Positions 1-7,678 of a stretch of 37,511 bases of DNA are shown here, one piece after another; the stretch's first letter is position 1, and each line of letters opens with the position of its first letter. The DNA is from an uncultured Eubacteriales bacterium (GTDB lineage: Bacteria > Bacillota > Clostridia > Peptostreptococcales > Anaerovoracaceae), in contig CAJLHL010000007.1 in the NCBI GenBank assembly GCA_905206455.1, forward strand, positions 1-37,511, in the 5' to 3' direction. A model generated the notes under the pieces. The model saw only the letters and a program-made list of their open reading frames with translations. It was not told where the DNA came from and did no database searches. The translations under genes were made by a program, and so were the position numbers.

Positions 1-370
1 GATAGATTTTACCATCGTATTTACAACAATCATCTTTCATATACATACCTCGTGTACCGGATGGTGTGACGAACAGTTTCGCTAACTTCGGGTCTTTGGT
101 ATGACAAATACCCCACAGACTAACCGCCTTGTCAGGTGTCCAATCGCCCTGTTGCGTAGCGTCGTGTGTCTGCCATAATTTATATATTTGATCTTCATAT
201 TGATATGGTGTACCGATTGGAACGTCTGTAAAATCTCTCCGTCTCCATTTCGGGATTTGATGTTGAACAGAAATAAGCCCTGTTCCGTCTACTTCCCCCG
301 ATACCGATTTTTCCGCTAAGATACTGGCATCTGTCGCGCCTTGAGATTTCATAGCATTCAAAACAATCAT
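1..370 (-). CDS. Phage tail fibre-like protein, partial (C-terminus beyond window)
   Basis: An open frame starts at the ATG at 370 and stays open to the left edge (123 codons seen). It begins MIVLNAMKSQGATD and contains YKLWQTHDATQQGDWTPDKA followed by VSLW, the pattern of the small carbohydrate-binding module (CBM5/12-like) often found at the ends of phage fibres and baseplate-associated proteins. It starts 4 nt after the stop of the 94-aa gene, so it continues the fibre operon. No strong ribosome-binding site is spaced well for the ATG (a G-rich run lies about 20 nt upstream), so it may be translationally coupled. A role in cell-surface binding is inferred from the module and the position; the C-terminal part is not in the window. 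Confidence 0.6.
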   Translation of the reverse strand, partial: MIVLNAMKSQGATDASILAEKSVSGEVDGTGLISVQHQIPKWRRRDFTDVPIGTPYQYEDQIYKLWQTHDATQQGDWTPDKAVSLWGICHTKDPKLAKLFVTPSGTRGMYMKDDCCKYDGKIY

Positions 371-374
371 TCTA

Positions 375-659
375 CTATCCAATAGATTCAACCCCCTCTC
401 TGTAGGCTTTCGCAAGTGCATCCCACGTCACCGGCTCCGGCTCTGAGTCGGGAGGAAGAGATGCCTTCCATTTTTCCCACGCTTCCGTTTTTGGTGAGAT
501 ATCGGTCACTTGAGTTCCGTCGTGTTCTATCGAAACGAAACCGTTATATTGAAAAAAGACCTCTAAAAACTCTTCTGAAATAACAAGCAAACCTTCTGCA
601 TAGTTGCTCTGCGGAGCAGGATATGCCCCGCTTTCATTAGGTATTTTTTGAATGTACAT
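375..659 (-). CDS. Small phage tail-associated protein, 94 aa, function unknown
   Basis: The start at 659 (MYIQKIPNESG) is chosen because AGGAG sits about 7 nt upstream; the frame is also open further upstream, but that part overlaps the fibre gene without a ribosome site. The protein is acidic and begins with a short segment of the type seen in small proteins encoded just after tail fibres (YIQKIPN...GAYPAP). No domain is recognised with certainty. It lies between the long fibre gene (stop at 670) and the partial fibre-like gene. A fibre chaperone or accessory fibre subunit is possible from position only. Confidence 0.6.
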   Translation of the reverse strand: MYIQKIPNESGAYPAPQSNYAEGLLVISEEFLEVFFQYNGFVSIEHDGTQVTDISPKTEAWEKWKASLPPDSEPEPVTWDALAKAYREGVESIG

Positions 660-669
660 ATCACCACTC

Positions 670-2475
670 CTATCCAAATGCAACGTAATTGTACTTTTTG
701 TCTTTTTCATTGAGCTGGTAATACTCTTTTGACGCATACCAGGACACTGTATTTCCAGACATATTAACATTCATTCCCCCACTATCATACCCAGTGACAG
801 ATACAGGTACATACGCTGCTCCGCTCGAAAAAAAACTTGAGCCTTGACCAGATATAATAAATAATTTTGGAAAAAACGAAAGTGTTATGATATTTTTATC
901 GCCTTCTCCATACGTGCCAGTTCCTATATATGAACCCGTTTCTATCTTAACTCCGTCCCCTATATAGTCATTTTTTAAGTTTGTTAATTTATATTTTTTT
1001 TCCGCTAATGATTCTGATCTATAAACACCTTGTCTGCTGCCAAACATCGAAATAGATCGAATATCAGAATCATCTGGGTATAAATTAGCTATAGTTGTAT
1101 CTGCGTTACAATCTGCCTGTAGAATGGTAACGACTTTTGTTTCTGTATCAACTATTAAATTTGTATCTGATTCTCTTAGGATAAGAACTTTGCTGTCGCT
1201 CACCGCCGCCATGTCAGGGCAACTTGTATCATCGCTGGACTGATAAATTTTCTCATACCACTTCTTCTCAGAAATGCTATACAACGAAATAGTTGTTTTT
1301 TCACCGCTAAAGTAACCCCGATAAAACAGGACAATAAAGCCGTTACAATAAACACAATGTATAATCTTATCATTGCTGGTTAGACTTGTGGGTAATTCAA
1401 TACTCGTCAAGCTGGAATCAGGCTTTCCGGTAGAATATTTAAGATACCGCGAATCCATCCCCCATGTGACATAGTATCCATCGTTATACGATGCGCCTGC
1501 ATTTCGACTGAAAGGGACCTCAGTGAAATTCAGATCATTTCCTGATTTCGTTATAAGCACTGCGGTACGATAATAGGAATATTCGTCGTAAGGATAGACG
1601 AATCCCCAATTTTCTTCGCCTATAATGCGTTTATTAGCATTCAGTCTATCATCATCGCTCAAGCTCCAATTCAGGGTCTTTTTCTCCCAAGTTTTTCCAT
1701 CTTTGGATATGAGGAATTCTGGATTGCTTTCCGTGCTTCCGTTGATAACAACAAAGTAACCACACACGTACGCAACACCGCTGGTTCTTTTGCTCGTAGC
1801 AAACCAAGGATCAGATTTCTTTAAAAAAGTTTCTCCGCAATCAGCAGAATAATGGATATCATGACCACTCCCATTAACGGCTATGCTGACAACATTCTTT
1901 TTTCCGTCAGAAGCAACGTACGCAATGGGTTTGACGTCTGAGATTGATATGTAATCATACGTTTCCCATATTGGCGTACTGCTTACATCCACTTCGTATT
2001 TGACAAAATCTTTCATGCCTTCTTCGACTGCAACATCAACATACCTTTTATTTGCCGCCCCAGTATCTTCTGTAGGATCAGCTATTCCTTTAACCGGAGT
2101 CTCAGGACTAAAAGTAACTCCACTAAAATTTCCTATTCGCAAAGATGGAACTGTAAGTGATGGATCAGTTGCTAATAAAAGCATTACATTGCCCACATAA
2201 TCTCGAATAAATTGAACAGGAGAATGTTTATTAAACGGAGATACAGAATTTGCAAAACCAATTCCTTCTCTTGTATCTCTAAAAATAATATCCCCGGTCA
2301 CCGTTCCGCCGGCAAGCGGAAGATAATCCATCTCCGGCAGCTGGTCTGCCGGAATTTTCCCATCTTCGCCATATAAACCTTCCACGTTTTCCGCCTTCGT
2401 CACCGGATAAATGGTATTAACATCGCCCTTCTCATCCTTCACTTGCAGCAGCCCGTCTATTTCTTTTACAGTCAT
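670..2475 (-). CDS. Tail fibre / receptor-binding protein with BNR-like repeats
   Basis: 601 aa, preceded by AAGGAGG 7 nt before ATG. Residues 1-65 form an attachment-like segment (MTVKEIDGLLQVKDEKGD, then LPLAGGTVTGDI, the short repeat typical of phage fibre stems). The middle has Asp-box/BNR-like elements such as HYSADCGETF and ISKDGKTWEKK and many aromatic beta-strand repeats, suggesting a beta-propeller. The C-terminus (GTGTYGEGDKNIITLSFFPK ... YNYVAFG) resembles the C-terminal fold of many Firmicute phage fibres. The body, from about 2280 downward, is visibly much richer in A+T than the baseplate genes and its own N-terminus, suggesting an exchanged specificity module. A host-surface binding role is inferred. 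Confidence 0.75.
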   Translation of the reverse strand: MTVKEIDGLLQVKDEKGDVNTIYPVTKAENVEGLYGEDGKIPADQLPEMDYLPLAGGTVTGDIIFRDTREGIGFANSVSPFNKHSPVQFIRDYVGNVMLLLATDPSLTVPSLRIGNFSGVTFSPETPVKGIADPTEDTGAANKRYVDVAVEEGMKDFVKYEVDVSSTPIWETYDYISISDVKPIAYVASDGKKNVVSIAVNGSGHDIHYSADCGETFLKKSDPWFATSKRTSGVAYVCGYFVVINGSTESNPEFLISKDGKTWEKKTLNWSLSDDDRLNANKRIIGEENWGFVYPYDEYSYYRTAVLITKSGNDLNFTEVPFSRNAGASYNDGYYVTWGMDSRYLKYSTGKPDSSLTSIELPTSLTSNDKIIHCVYCNGFIVLFYRGYFSGEKTTISLYSISEKKWYEKIYQSSDDTSCPDMAAVSDSKVLILRESDTNLIVDTETKVVTILQADCNADTTIANLYPDDSDIRSISMFGSRQGVYRSESLAEKKYKLTNLKNDYIGDGVKIETGSYIGTGTYGEGDKNIITLSFFPKLFIISGQGSSFFSSGAAYVPVSVTGYDSGGMNVNMSGNTVSWYASKEYYQLNEKDKKYNYVAFG

Positions 2476-2505
2476 CCTGTTACCTCCTTCTTCCCTGCTC
2501 TCGCC

Positions 2506-3111
2506 TCAGACATCATCCGGCTCACCGTTCCGTTCCAAAACAGCTGCCGACGCAGAACCATCGGTCATAATCCCGCCTGCTGGATCATGGCGTTTTCCGT
2601 TCGCCGAGTCCGTACTTTTCTTCGACACGGTATAAGAGCCTTCCACGCGGGAAACCGGCTTGATCCAGATACAATTGCTCTGCGCCGGTTCGCTGTCCTG
2701 AATAAATACGCGGGAAAAGCCGCCGCCCATCACATACCAGCGGCTCTGATCAGAATTAAAGATCAGATGAAGATAAGAACCTGCTGCGTTTCCCTGCGGC
2801 GCAGAACCTCCGTCTGCGGCACAGATCGGATACGAAGCGCCGCCATTCAGGGCCAGTGCGGCGTTTTGCGGCAGATCTTCCGGCAATTTGATGACCAGAG
2901 CCTGTTGGGCGAAAGGAACCGTAATTCCGTCTGAAATGACAGCCTGACAGATCCCGTCCCGAATCTCGCAGGAAACTGTCTCTATCGGCTGTTTCTTCAA
3001 ATCGGAAAAAGATTCGTCGATTACATCTGCATTATAGTTAAAATCATTTACATTATAAAAATCGTCTGTGTCGGGCTTTTTCAACCCCAGATTAGTTGTC
3101 TCTGTAGCCAT
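2506..3111 (-). CDS. Tail fibre connector / fibre N-terminal-type protein
   Basis: 201 aa beginning MATETTNLGLKKPDTDDFYN followed by VNDFNYNADVID, a typical opening of Firmicute phage tail fibres that dock on the baseplate. The rest is a low-complexity, Gly/Ala-rich beta domain without a recognised catalytic motif. A GGAGG lies about 12 nt before the ATG, a little far. The start lies inside the end of the YmfQ-type gene (20-nt overlap), and the stop is 30 nt before the long fibre gene, so these are one operon. Probably a short fibre or an adaptor between baseplate and receptor-binding fibre; this is inference from position. Confidence 0.7.
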   Translation of the reverse strand: MATETTNLGLKKPDTDDFYNVNDFNYNADVIDESFSDLKKQPIETVSCEIRDGICQAVISDGITVPFAQQALVIKLPEDLPQNAALALNGGASYPICAADGGSAPQGNAAGSYLHLIFNSDQSRWYVMGGGFSRVFIQDSEPAQSNCIWIKPVSRVEGSYTVSKKSTDSANGKRHDPAGGIMTDGSASAAVLERNGEPDDV

Positions 3112-3655
3112 TCAGATTAAGAACCTCCTCTCTTAATTGTCCGTGCGTCCGTACGGAAAGCTGATCGTGTGTGTATGCCGTCAGCTGTCGATGCTGATTA
3201 TACTTCAGCTGCACATCGGTCAGAAGATTTGCGGGAACGATCCGGGCCAGCATTTTCTGTACCTCTTCAAAATTACTCCGGGCGGTCAGCTCCACCTTGA
3301 CGACAAGCCGGTATTCCTTGGGAATCAGCTGTACGGAAAAGCCTTCTTCCCCGCAGAGCGCCGTCAGCTGACGCTGCAGCACCCGGATTGTAAACGGTAG
3401 CTGCTCATTGATTTTTGCTTTGATCCTAAAGCGCCGGTCATCAAGACGATCCGTATCCTTCGGCGTCAGATTCAGTATCTTTTCATACCTTCGGATCCCC
3501 GTTTCATCTGCAGTATCGATAAACTGATTGGAAAACACACTGTCCAGCGCTTCAAAAAACCGATCGGCCGATTCTTGTTCTACTGACATGATCTGCTGAA
3601 ATTCCGCCGTATCCCGGAGAACCTGAGGCAGATATTCCATCAATGCTTTTCTCAT
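3092..3655 (-). CDS. YmfQ/DUF2313-type tail protein
   Basis: 187 aa from the start at 3655 (MRKALMEYLPQVLRDTAEFQ), chosen because its ATG overlaps the stop of the baseplate J gene as ATGA; the longer reading frame starts inside that gene. The opening YLPQVLRD and the segment RFRIKAKINEQLPFTIRVL match the family of small baseplate proteins found directly after baseplate J in Mu-, P2- and PBSX-like phages (gpI/YmfQ role). Such proteins sit at the baseplate rim and link wedge to fibre. The C-terminus (YNQHRQLTAYTHDQL) overlaps the next gene. Family assignment comes from pattern and gene order. Confidence 0.8.
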   Translation of the reverse strand: MRKALMEYLPQVLRDTAEFQQIMSVEQESADRFFEALDSVFSNQFIDTADETGIRRYEKILNLTPKDTDRLDDRRFRIKAKINEQLPFTIRVLQRQLTALCGEEGFSVQLIPKEYRLVVKVELTARSNFEEVQKMLARIVPANLLTDVQLKYNQHRQLTAYTHDQLSVRTHGQLREEVLNLNGYRDN

Positions 3656-4734
3656 ATTGTCACCTCGATAGAAGATAATTCGGGAATCTGCGCGTAAGCC
3701 AGCTGAATATTTGCCGTTCCGCCATTGACTGAAGTTCCGGATATATCCAGAACACAACTTAAGTTAAGCAGCTTATTCTCGATCTGGGAAATCCTTACTA
3801 CCGAAACTTCCTCATCAGCCCAAGCTGCAGATATCTCATGAAAATATTCTCTCACCGCATTTTCCAGCTGAGACTTCGCCGCCTCAAAAGACCAGCCGTC
3901 TACAAAGACGATATCGCTCCTCACCGTTACGGGAAAAGCTGTCACTCCTTCCACCGTCACCGTATGTCCGATCGGGGCGATCCCAAATCCCTCTCCCTGA
4001 TTCCGGGAAGGATCGACCTCCGTCTGCACCTGTGCGATCAGTGCGGAAGAGGGCGCCTCATATTCGGAATCGATGATCGTCAGTTTTACCGTCCCTCCGC
4101 CGTCCCAGACAGGCAGAACCTTTACTCCTCCCACACCGTCGATCAGCCTTACTTTGTTTTTATAATCCGCAATATTTCCGCCAAATGACAGGCTGTCCAG
4201 ACTGTCATAATACCGTTTTCTCAGAGCATCCGCGTCGTCGGCATCCTCTCCCGGAATCAGAAGATCCGTAATCTCCGCGGTTTCCAGACCCTCGATATAC
4301 TGAATCGGCAGCAAAAACCCCGAATACAGATTGCCGCAGATACCGGCAGTTTCACATTCCAGACGGTATTTTCCGTCTCCGACTTTCTCCGTGACTATGT
4401 AATTCTGGTCACCGCAGTTAAACCGGCTTCCGGTTTCCAGTTCCAAAGACGCCGGCGTGAAAGTCCCTTCGATGACGGCCTCCGTGGCCGGTTGTATGGG
4501 AACGCCCCTCTCACGGCAGCGCATCATCAGATATTGCATCGAAGCAGTATCGACAAACGTCTCGTCCATAATCACATCCAGTTCGATATACGCCTTCGCC
4601 ATCTCCGCCGCTGCCGGGGCCAGCGCATCATAGATCACAGAACCCTCTCTCTTATCCACCGTATTCGGAACGCGGTCCAGCATGGATGAGAGAATCGCTT
4701 CAAAGGTCATCTGATCTGAATATCTTCCAATCAT
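3652..4734 (-). CDS. Baseplate J/gp47-family protein
   Basis: 360 aa. The N-terminus (MTFEAILSSMLDRVPNTVDK, REGSVIYDALAPAAAEMAKAY) and the YIEL...DETFVDTASMQYL segment are characteristic of baseplate assembly protein J (P2 gpJ, PBSX XkdT, T4 gp6-like wedge). Proteins of this family form the wedge ring that holds the sheath-compatible baseplate. GGAGG lies upstream of ATG, and the start overlaps the stop of the DUF2634 gene (ATGA). Length is usual for the family. It is strong evidence that the tail is contractile, together with the sheath gene. Confidence 0.93.
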   Translation of the reverse strand: MIGRYSDQMTFEAILSSMLDRVPNTVDKREGSVIYDALAPAAAEMAKAYIELDVIMDETFVDTASMQYLMMRCRERGVPIQPATEAVIEGTFTPASLELETGSRFNCGDQNYIVTEKVGDGKYRLECETAGICGNLYSGFLLPIQYIEGLETAEITDLLIPGEDADDADALRKRYYDSLDSLSFGGNIADYKNKVRLIDGVGGVKVLPVWDGGGTVKLTIIDSEYEAPSSALIAQVQTEVDPSRNQGEGFGIAPIGHTVTVEGVTAFPVTVRSDIVFVDGWSFEAAKSQLENAVREYFHEISAAWADEEVSVVRISQIENKLLNLSCVLDISGTSVNGGTANIQLAYAQIPELSSIEVTI

Positions 4735-5153
4735 GAAAGTTGTCCTCCTTCCCAGGTAAATTCAGATTCCACATTTCCCTGTGTGGTCTCTGCACTGAAT
4801 CGGACGAGATACGCTTCCTTCCATTCTTTTGAAAACTGAAAATCCCCCACGCTGAGAATCCGATCATCTGCGAGCAGCGCCTTTTCGATCACGCTCTGTA
4901 TCCGTACCTGCAGATGAGGTGAAAAACTCTCTCCGATCAGACTGCTGAGCTCTGTCCCATAGTTCCATGAATACATCTCATATTTGTAGCGTTCCGTATG
5001 TAATATGAGAAAAATCGCCTGTTTCATAGCTTCAAGGCCTGTGAGCATTCCCGAGGACCGCCCGCCGGAAAAATTCAGACAGTAGGTACGCGTCGGCTGT
5101 ATCTCTACGGTAAAGTCCTGCAGGAGATCATCGTTATAATCATTAGGCAACAT
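4731..5153 (-). CDS. DUF2634 / gp25-like baseplate wedge protein
   Basis: 140 aa. The middle portion (AIFLILHTERYKYEMYSWNY, then GTELSSLIG) matches the XkdS/DUF2634 proteins, which occupy the place of T4 gp25 in PBSX-type tails, between the hub gene and baseplate J. It overlaps baseplate J by 4 nt and follows the DUF2577 gene after 2 nt, which argues for stoichiometric co-expression. No catalytic residues are expected; the role is structural in the inner baseplate. Confidence 0.85.
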   Translation of the reverse strand: MLPNDYNDDLLQDFTVEIQPTRTYCLNFSGGRSSGMLTGLEAMKQAIFLILHTERYKYEMYSWNYGTELSSLIGESFSPHLQVRIQSVIEKALLADDRILSVGDFQFSKEWKEAYLVRFSAETTQGNVESEFTWEGGQLS

Positions 5154-5155
5154 AT

Positions 5156-5419
5156 CTATAGTCCCCCTTTCTTATCAAAAATTAAATATTCCTGTCCCCC
5201 CTGAACGCGGAACAAGATCAAAACATCGCCGATTTCAAAGGAATCTGCCGTCATCCCTCCCGGTACGATCAAAAATTCCCGTCCGAGAATCAGTTTCTGA
5301 GACAGTCTCACCTGAAACGGATTTTTAGACTGTACCGCGCCGTAACAGATTTCCACGGGCTTTGCCGCTTCCATCGCTGTCAACGCCGCTTTCTTTATAC
5401 TTTCATTGATATTACGCAT
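5156..5419 (-). CDS. DUF2577 (XkdR-like) baseplate protein
   Basis: 87 aa, starting MRNINESIKKAALTAMEAAK. The pattern VEICYGAVQSKNPFQVRLSQ, then KLIL and a beta-rich tail ending QEYLIFDKKGG, fits the DUF2577 family, found directly after the hub protein in PBSX-like tails. The start overlaps the last 8 nt of the hub gene and a G-rich ribosome site precedes it. Probably an OB-like structural component of the central hub. Confidence 0.8.
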   Translation of the reverse strand: MRNINESIKKAALTAMEAAKPVEICYGAVQSKNPFQVRLSQKLILGREFLIVPGGMTADSFEIGDVLILFRVQGGQEYLIFDKKGGL

Positions 5420-6965
5420 GAAATTCCCCCCGCACTCCGGCCAGATACAGATCCATCGTATGAATCCCGTCAGAAAACGTATGCTTCGCCTTTTCCACGC
5501 CCATATAATTCGACAAATCCATGTCTCCGAGCCTCATTCCCACAGAGACAAGCGTTCCCGCACGGACGCGGATATCGCCGAATACAGATTTTATCGTAAG
5601 CTCCCGTTTCTTCAAATTGTAATATTTCAGAAGCGCATCAGCCTTCACCTTGAGATCCGCCGCGGAAAGAGCCTTGTCCAGTTTCTCGTAATACTGGAGT
5701 GTTCCCCACTTCGACTGATTTAAGGTATCGTTAAAAACGTGAACCTCCCGCTGGCCGCTGTCGCCGTTGTCATAGGCCAGTTTAATTCGGTTGTAAGTCT
5801 CATCGTCAATCGTCGATGTATAATCGTACTCCTCCGCTGTACTCTCATCCACCCAGACAGGCAGAAGCATGTCTTCGTAGGGCTTAAGCGTAAGCTGTCC
5901 GAAATCATCATATAAAACATACATCTTGCCTGTATTCAGCAGCGTCAGATCCGAAGCGTTCCCTAAAATATCAAATAACGTTCCGTCTTCGATTCTCTGC
6001 GGAATCTTATATTTCGTATCCGCCACAGTCCCGCAGGCCAGTCCATAATCGGCCGCCAGCATTTTCAGCAGTTCAGCGTACGTCTTCCCGGAATAGGAGA
6101 TCGTATCTTTGTTTTTAAAATAACGCAGCTGATCATAACACGTTACCTCGATCGTCCGGCGATTCGATCTGCTCTTTTTGAAAACATATCCGTAAAATAC
6201 TTTCTCCCCCTGAAACCGGAACGAAACGGGATTCCCCTCGTGAAAGCTGAGCGTATCATCTTTCACCACGGTGAACTTTAAAGAAGCGGGAGACCCCTTT
6301 CTCGAGGTCTCCCAGACGATCTCTCCCTCCACGCAGGGATTCTGAACAATCTGCTGGTTATTCTGAATCAGAATTTCAGCGCCGTTCTGAAGAAATGCTT
6401 CGGCAGAGGGGAGTTCGCTTTTATGTGATCCGGCTGCGCCGGTTACCGATTTGATCACCACTGTGGTGATCTCTTTTGAAGCCTGCGGCCCACCCGCCCC
6501 GGCCGAGGTTCCGTCCGTCACGTTCTCTTGATTTTTTGAAGAGGAATTTCCCGCATAATTGGCTGCGGTATCGGACGGACTCACATAATTTTGAGGATTT
6601 TTCGATGCTCCGTTTACATGCACCCCGAAATGCAGGTGATTTCCCGTGGAACTTCCGGTCGTGCCCACGGCGGCGATCTTTTGTCCTCCGGTTACAGACT
6701 GTCCTTTTTTTACGTAGATTTCCCTGCAATGACCGTAAAAGGTCATCACACCGCCGCCGTGATCAATGCTTACATAATTTCCATATCCGCCGTTTTTTCC
6801 CGCCCGGGTCACTGTACCGGATGCTGCAGCAAGAATCGGCGTACCGGATGCTGCGGCGAGATCAATGCCGTCGTGATGCTCTTTGCCGTGAAAAGGACAG
6901 GTACGGGTCCCGAATTTACTGGATATCCGGCTGTACTGCGGACAAGGCCATACATATTTTCCCAT
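5412..6965 (-). CDS. Tail hub protein (XkdQ/gpD-like) with N-terminal M23 endopeptidase
   Basis: 517 aa from the ATG at 6965, chosen for GGAGG 5 nt upstream; a longer frame overlaps the LysM gene. Residues about 15-145 are an M23 (LytM-like) zinc peptidase: H31-x-G-x-D35 (HDGID), H79 (YGH) and H110-x-H112 (HLHFG) give the complete zinc and catalytic set, so it should cut peptidoglycan cross-bridges. A Ser/Gly/Asn linker (about 150-180) leads to a C-terminal XkdQ-like hub (about 200-517; VVKDDTLSFHEGNPVSFRFQ ... YNRIKLAYDN). PBSX XkdQ has no such peptidase, so the fusion places a wall-degrading enzyme at the tail tip. It sits between the LysM gene and DUF2577. Confidence 0.88.
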   Translation of the reverse strand: MGKYVWPCPQYSRISSKFGTRTCPFHGKEHHDGIDLAAASGTPILAAASGTVTRAGKNGGYGNYVSIDHGGGVMTFYGHCREIYVKKGQSVTGGQKIAAVGTTGSSTGNHLHFGVHVNGASKNPQNYVSPSDTAANYAGNSSSKNQENVTDGTSAGAGGPQASKEITTVVIKSVTGAAGSHKSELPSAEAFLQNGAEILIQNNQQIVQNPCVEGEIVWETSRKGSPASLKFTVVKDDTLSFHEGNPVSFRFQGEKVFYGYVFKKSRSNRRTIEVTCYDQLRYFKNKDTISYSGKTYAELLKMLAADYGLACGTVADTKYKIPQRIEDGTLFDILGNASDLTLLNTGKMYVLYDDFGQLTLKPYEDMLLPVWVDESTAEEYDYTSTIDDETYNRIKLAYDNGDSGQREVHVFNDTLNQSKWGTLQYYEKLDKALSAADLKVKADALLKYYNLKKRELTIKSVFGDIRVRAGTLVSVGMRLGDMDLSNYMGVEKAKHTFSDGIHTMDLYLAGVRGEFHA

Positions 6966-6973
6966 ATTACCTC

Positions 6974-7678
6974 CTATGACGGCAGCCTCAGTACAGATCC
7001 CGGATATATCCAATGACCTTCAGAGGAACTGGAACGGCCTCGTTTTTTCGCCTCTGCTTCGATCGTATCTGCATTTAAAGTATAGATTTCCCGAAATCTG
7101 CCGCCGTCTCCCAATTCTGTCCTGGCGATCCCCCACAGAGAGTCGCCGTTTTTAACAGTATAAGTATCTTTCTTTTCCTTTGCAGAAGCGTCCCGCTGCG
7201 CAGATACCACAGCTGAAGTCTGCCCGTCTTTCTTTTTAAATTCGATCTTCTTGGTACCGTACGTGCGGTACTGGAGCAGTTCGATTTTTACCGATATATC
7301 TGTGCCGTATTCCTCCGCGTCCTCCTCGATCTCATAGGTTTCCAGAGAGACATCCATGGAATTCGACTCCATCAGCAGTTCTCCGCCGCTGTCGGTCCGG
7401 ATCACGTCAAAGGAAAAGCATCTGCAGTCTGTCTTCAGTTTTTCCAGAAGAGACAGATAATACTGCGCTCCCCGGAATCCGTCTTTGTAGAGCGCAAAGG
7501 GATAAAGCCGGTTTGGAAGCAGCGCTTCAAAGGAAATCTTGCTCAGTCCCGGAAGTTTCGCAATATTTACTTCGCCTTCATTAATCAGGGTAATCGTCTC
7601 ATTTTGATTGCTGATCTTCAGCGTCATAGATTTCGGTGTAACCGGCAGCAGAACACCGTCCATATAGAATTGATACAT
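6974..7678 (-). CDS. LysM-domain tail protein (XkdP-like)
   Basis: 234 aa. The N-terminal about 150 residues (MYQFYMDGVLLPVTPKSMTL ... KISFEALLPNRLYPFALYKD) are of the XkdP/gpX type that links tail tube end to hub. The C-terminus has a LysM domain (about 170-233: DTYTVKNGDSLWGIARTELG ... GHWIYPGSVLRLPS), usual for these proteins. The start overlaps the stop of the tape measure gene as TGATG, with GGAG just upstream. It precedes the hub gene by 8 nt. It acts in the central tail tip. Confidence 0.9.
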   Translation of the reverse strand: MYQFYMDGVLLPVTPKSMTLKISNQNETITLINEGEVNIAKLPGLSKISFEALLPNRLYPFALYKDGFRGAQYYLSLLEKLKTDCRCFSFDVIRTDSGGELLMESNSMDVSLETYEIEEDAEEYGTDISVKIELLQYRTYGTKKIEFKKKDGQTSAVVSAQRDASAKEKKDTYTVKNGDSLWGIARTELGDGGRFREIYTLNADTIEAEAKKRGRSSSSEGHWIYPGSVLRLPS

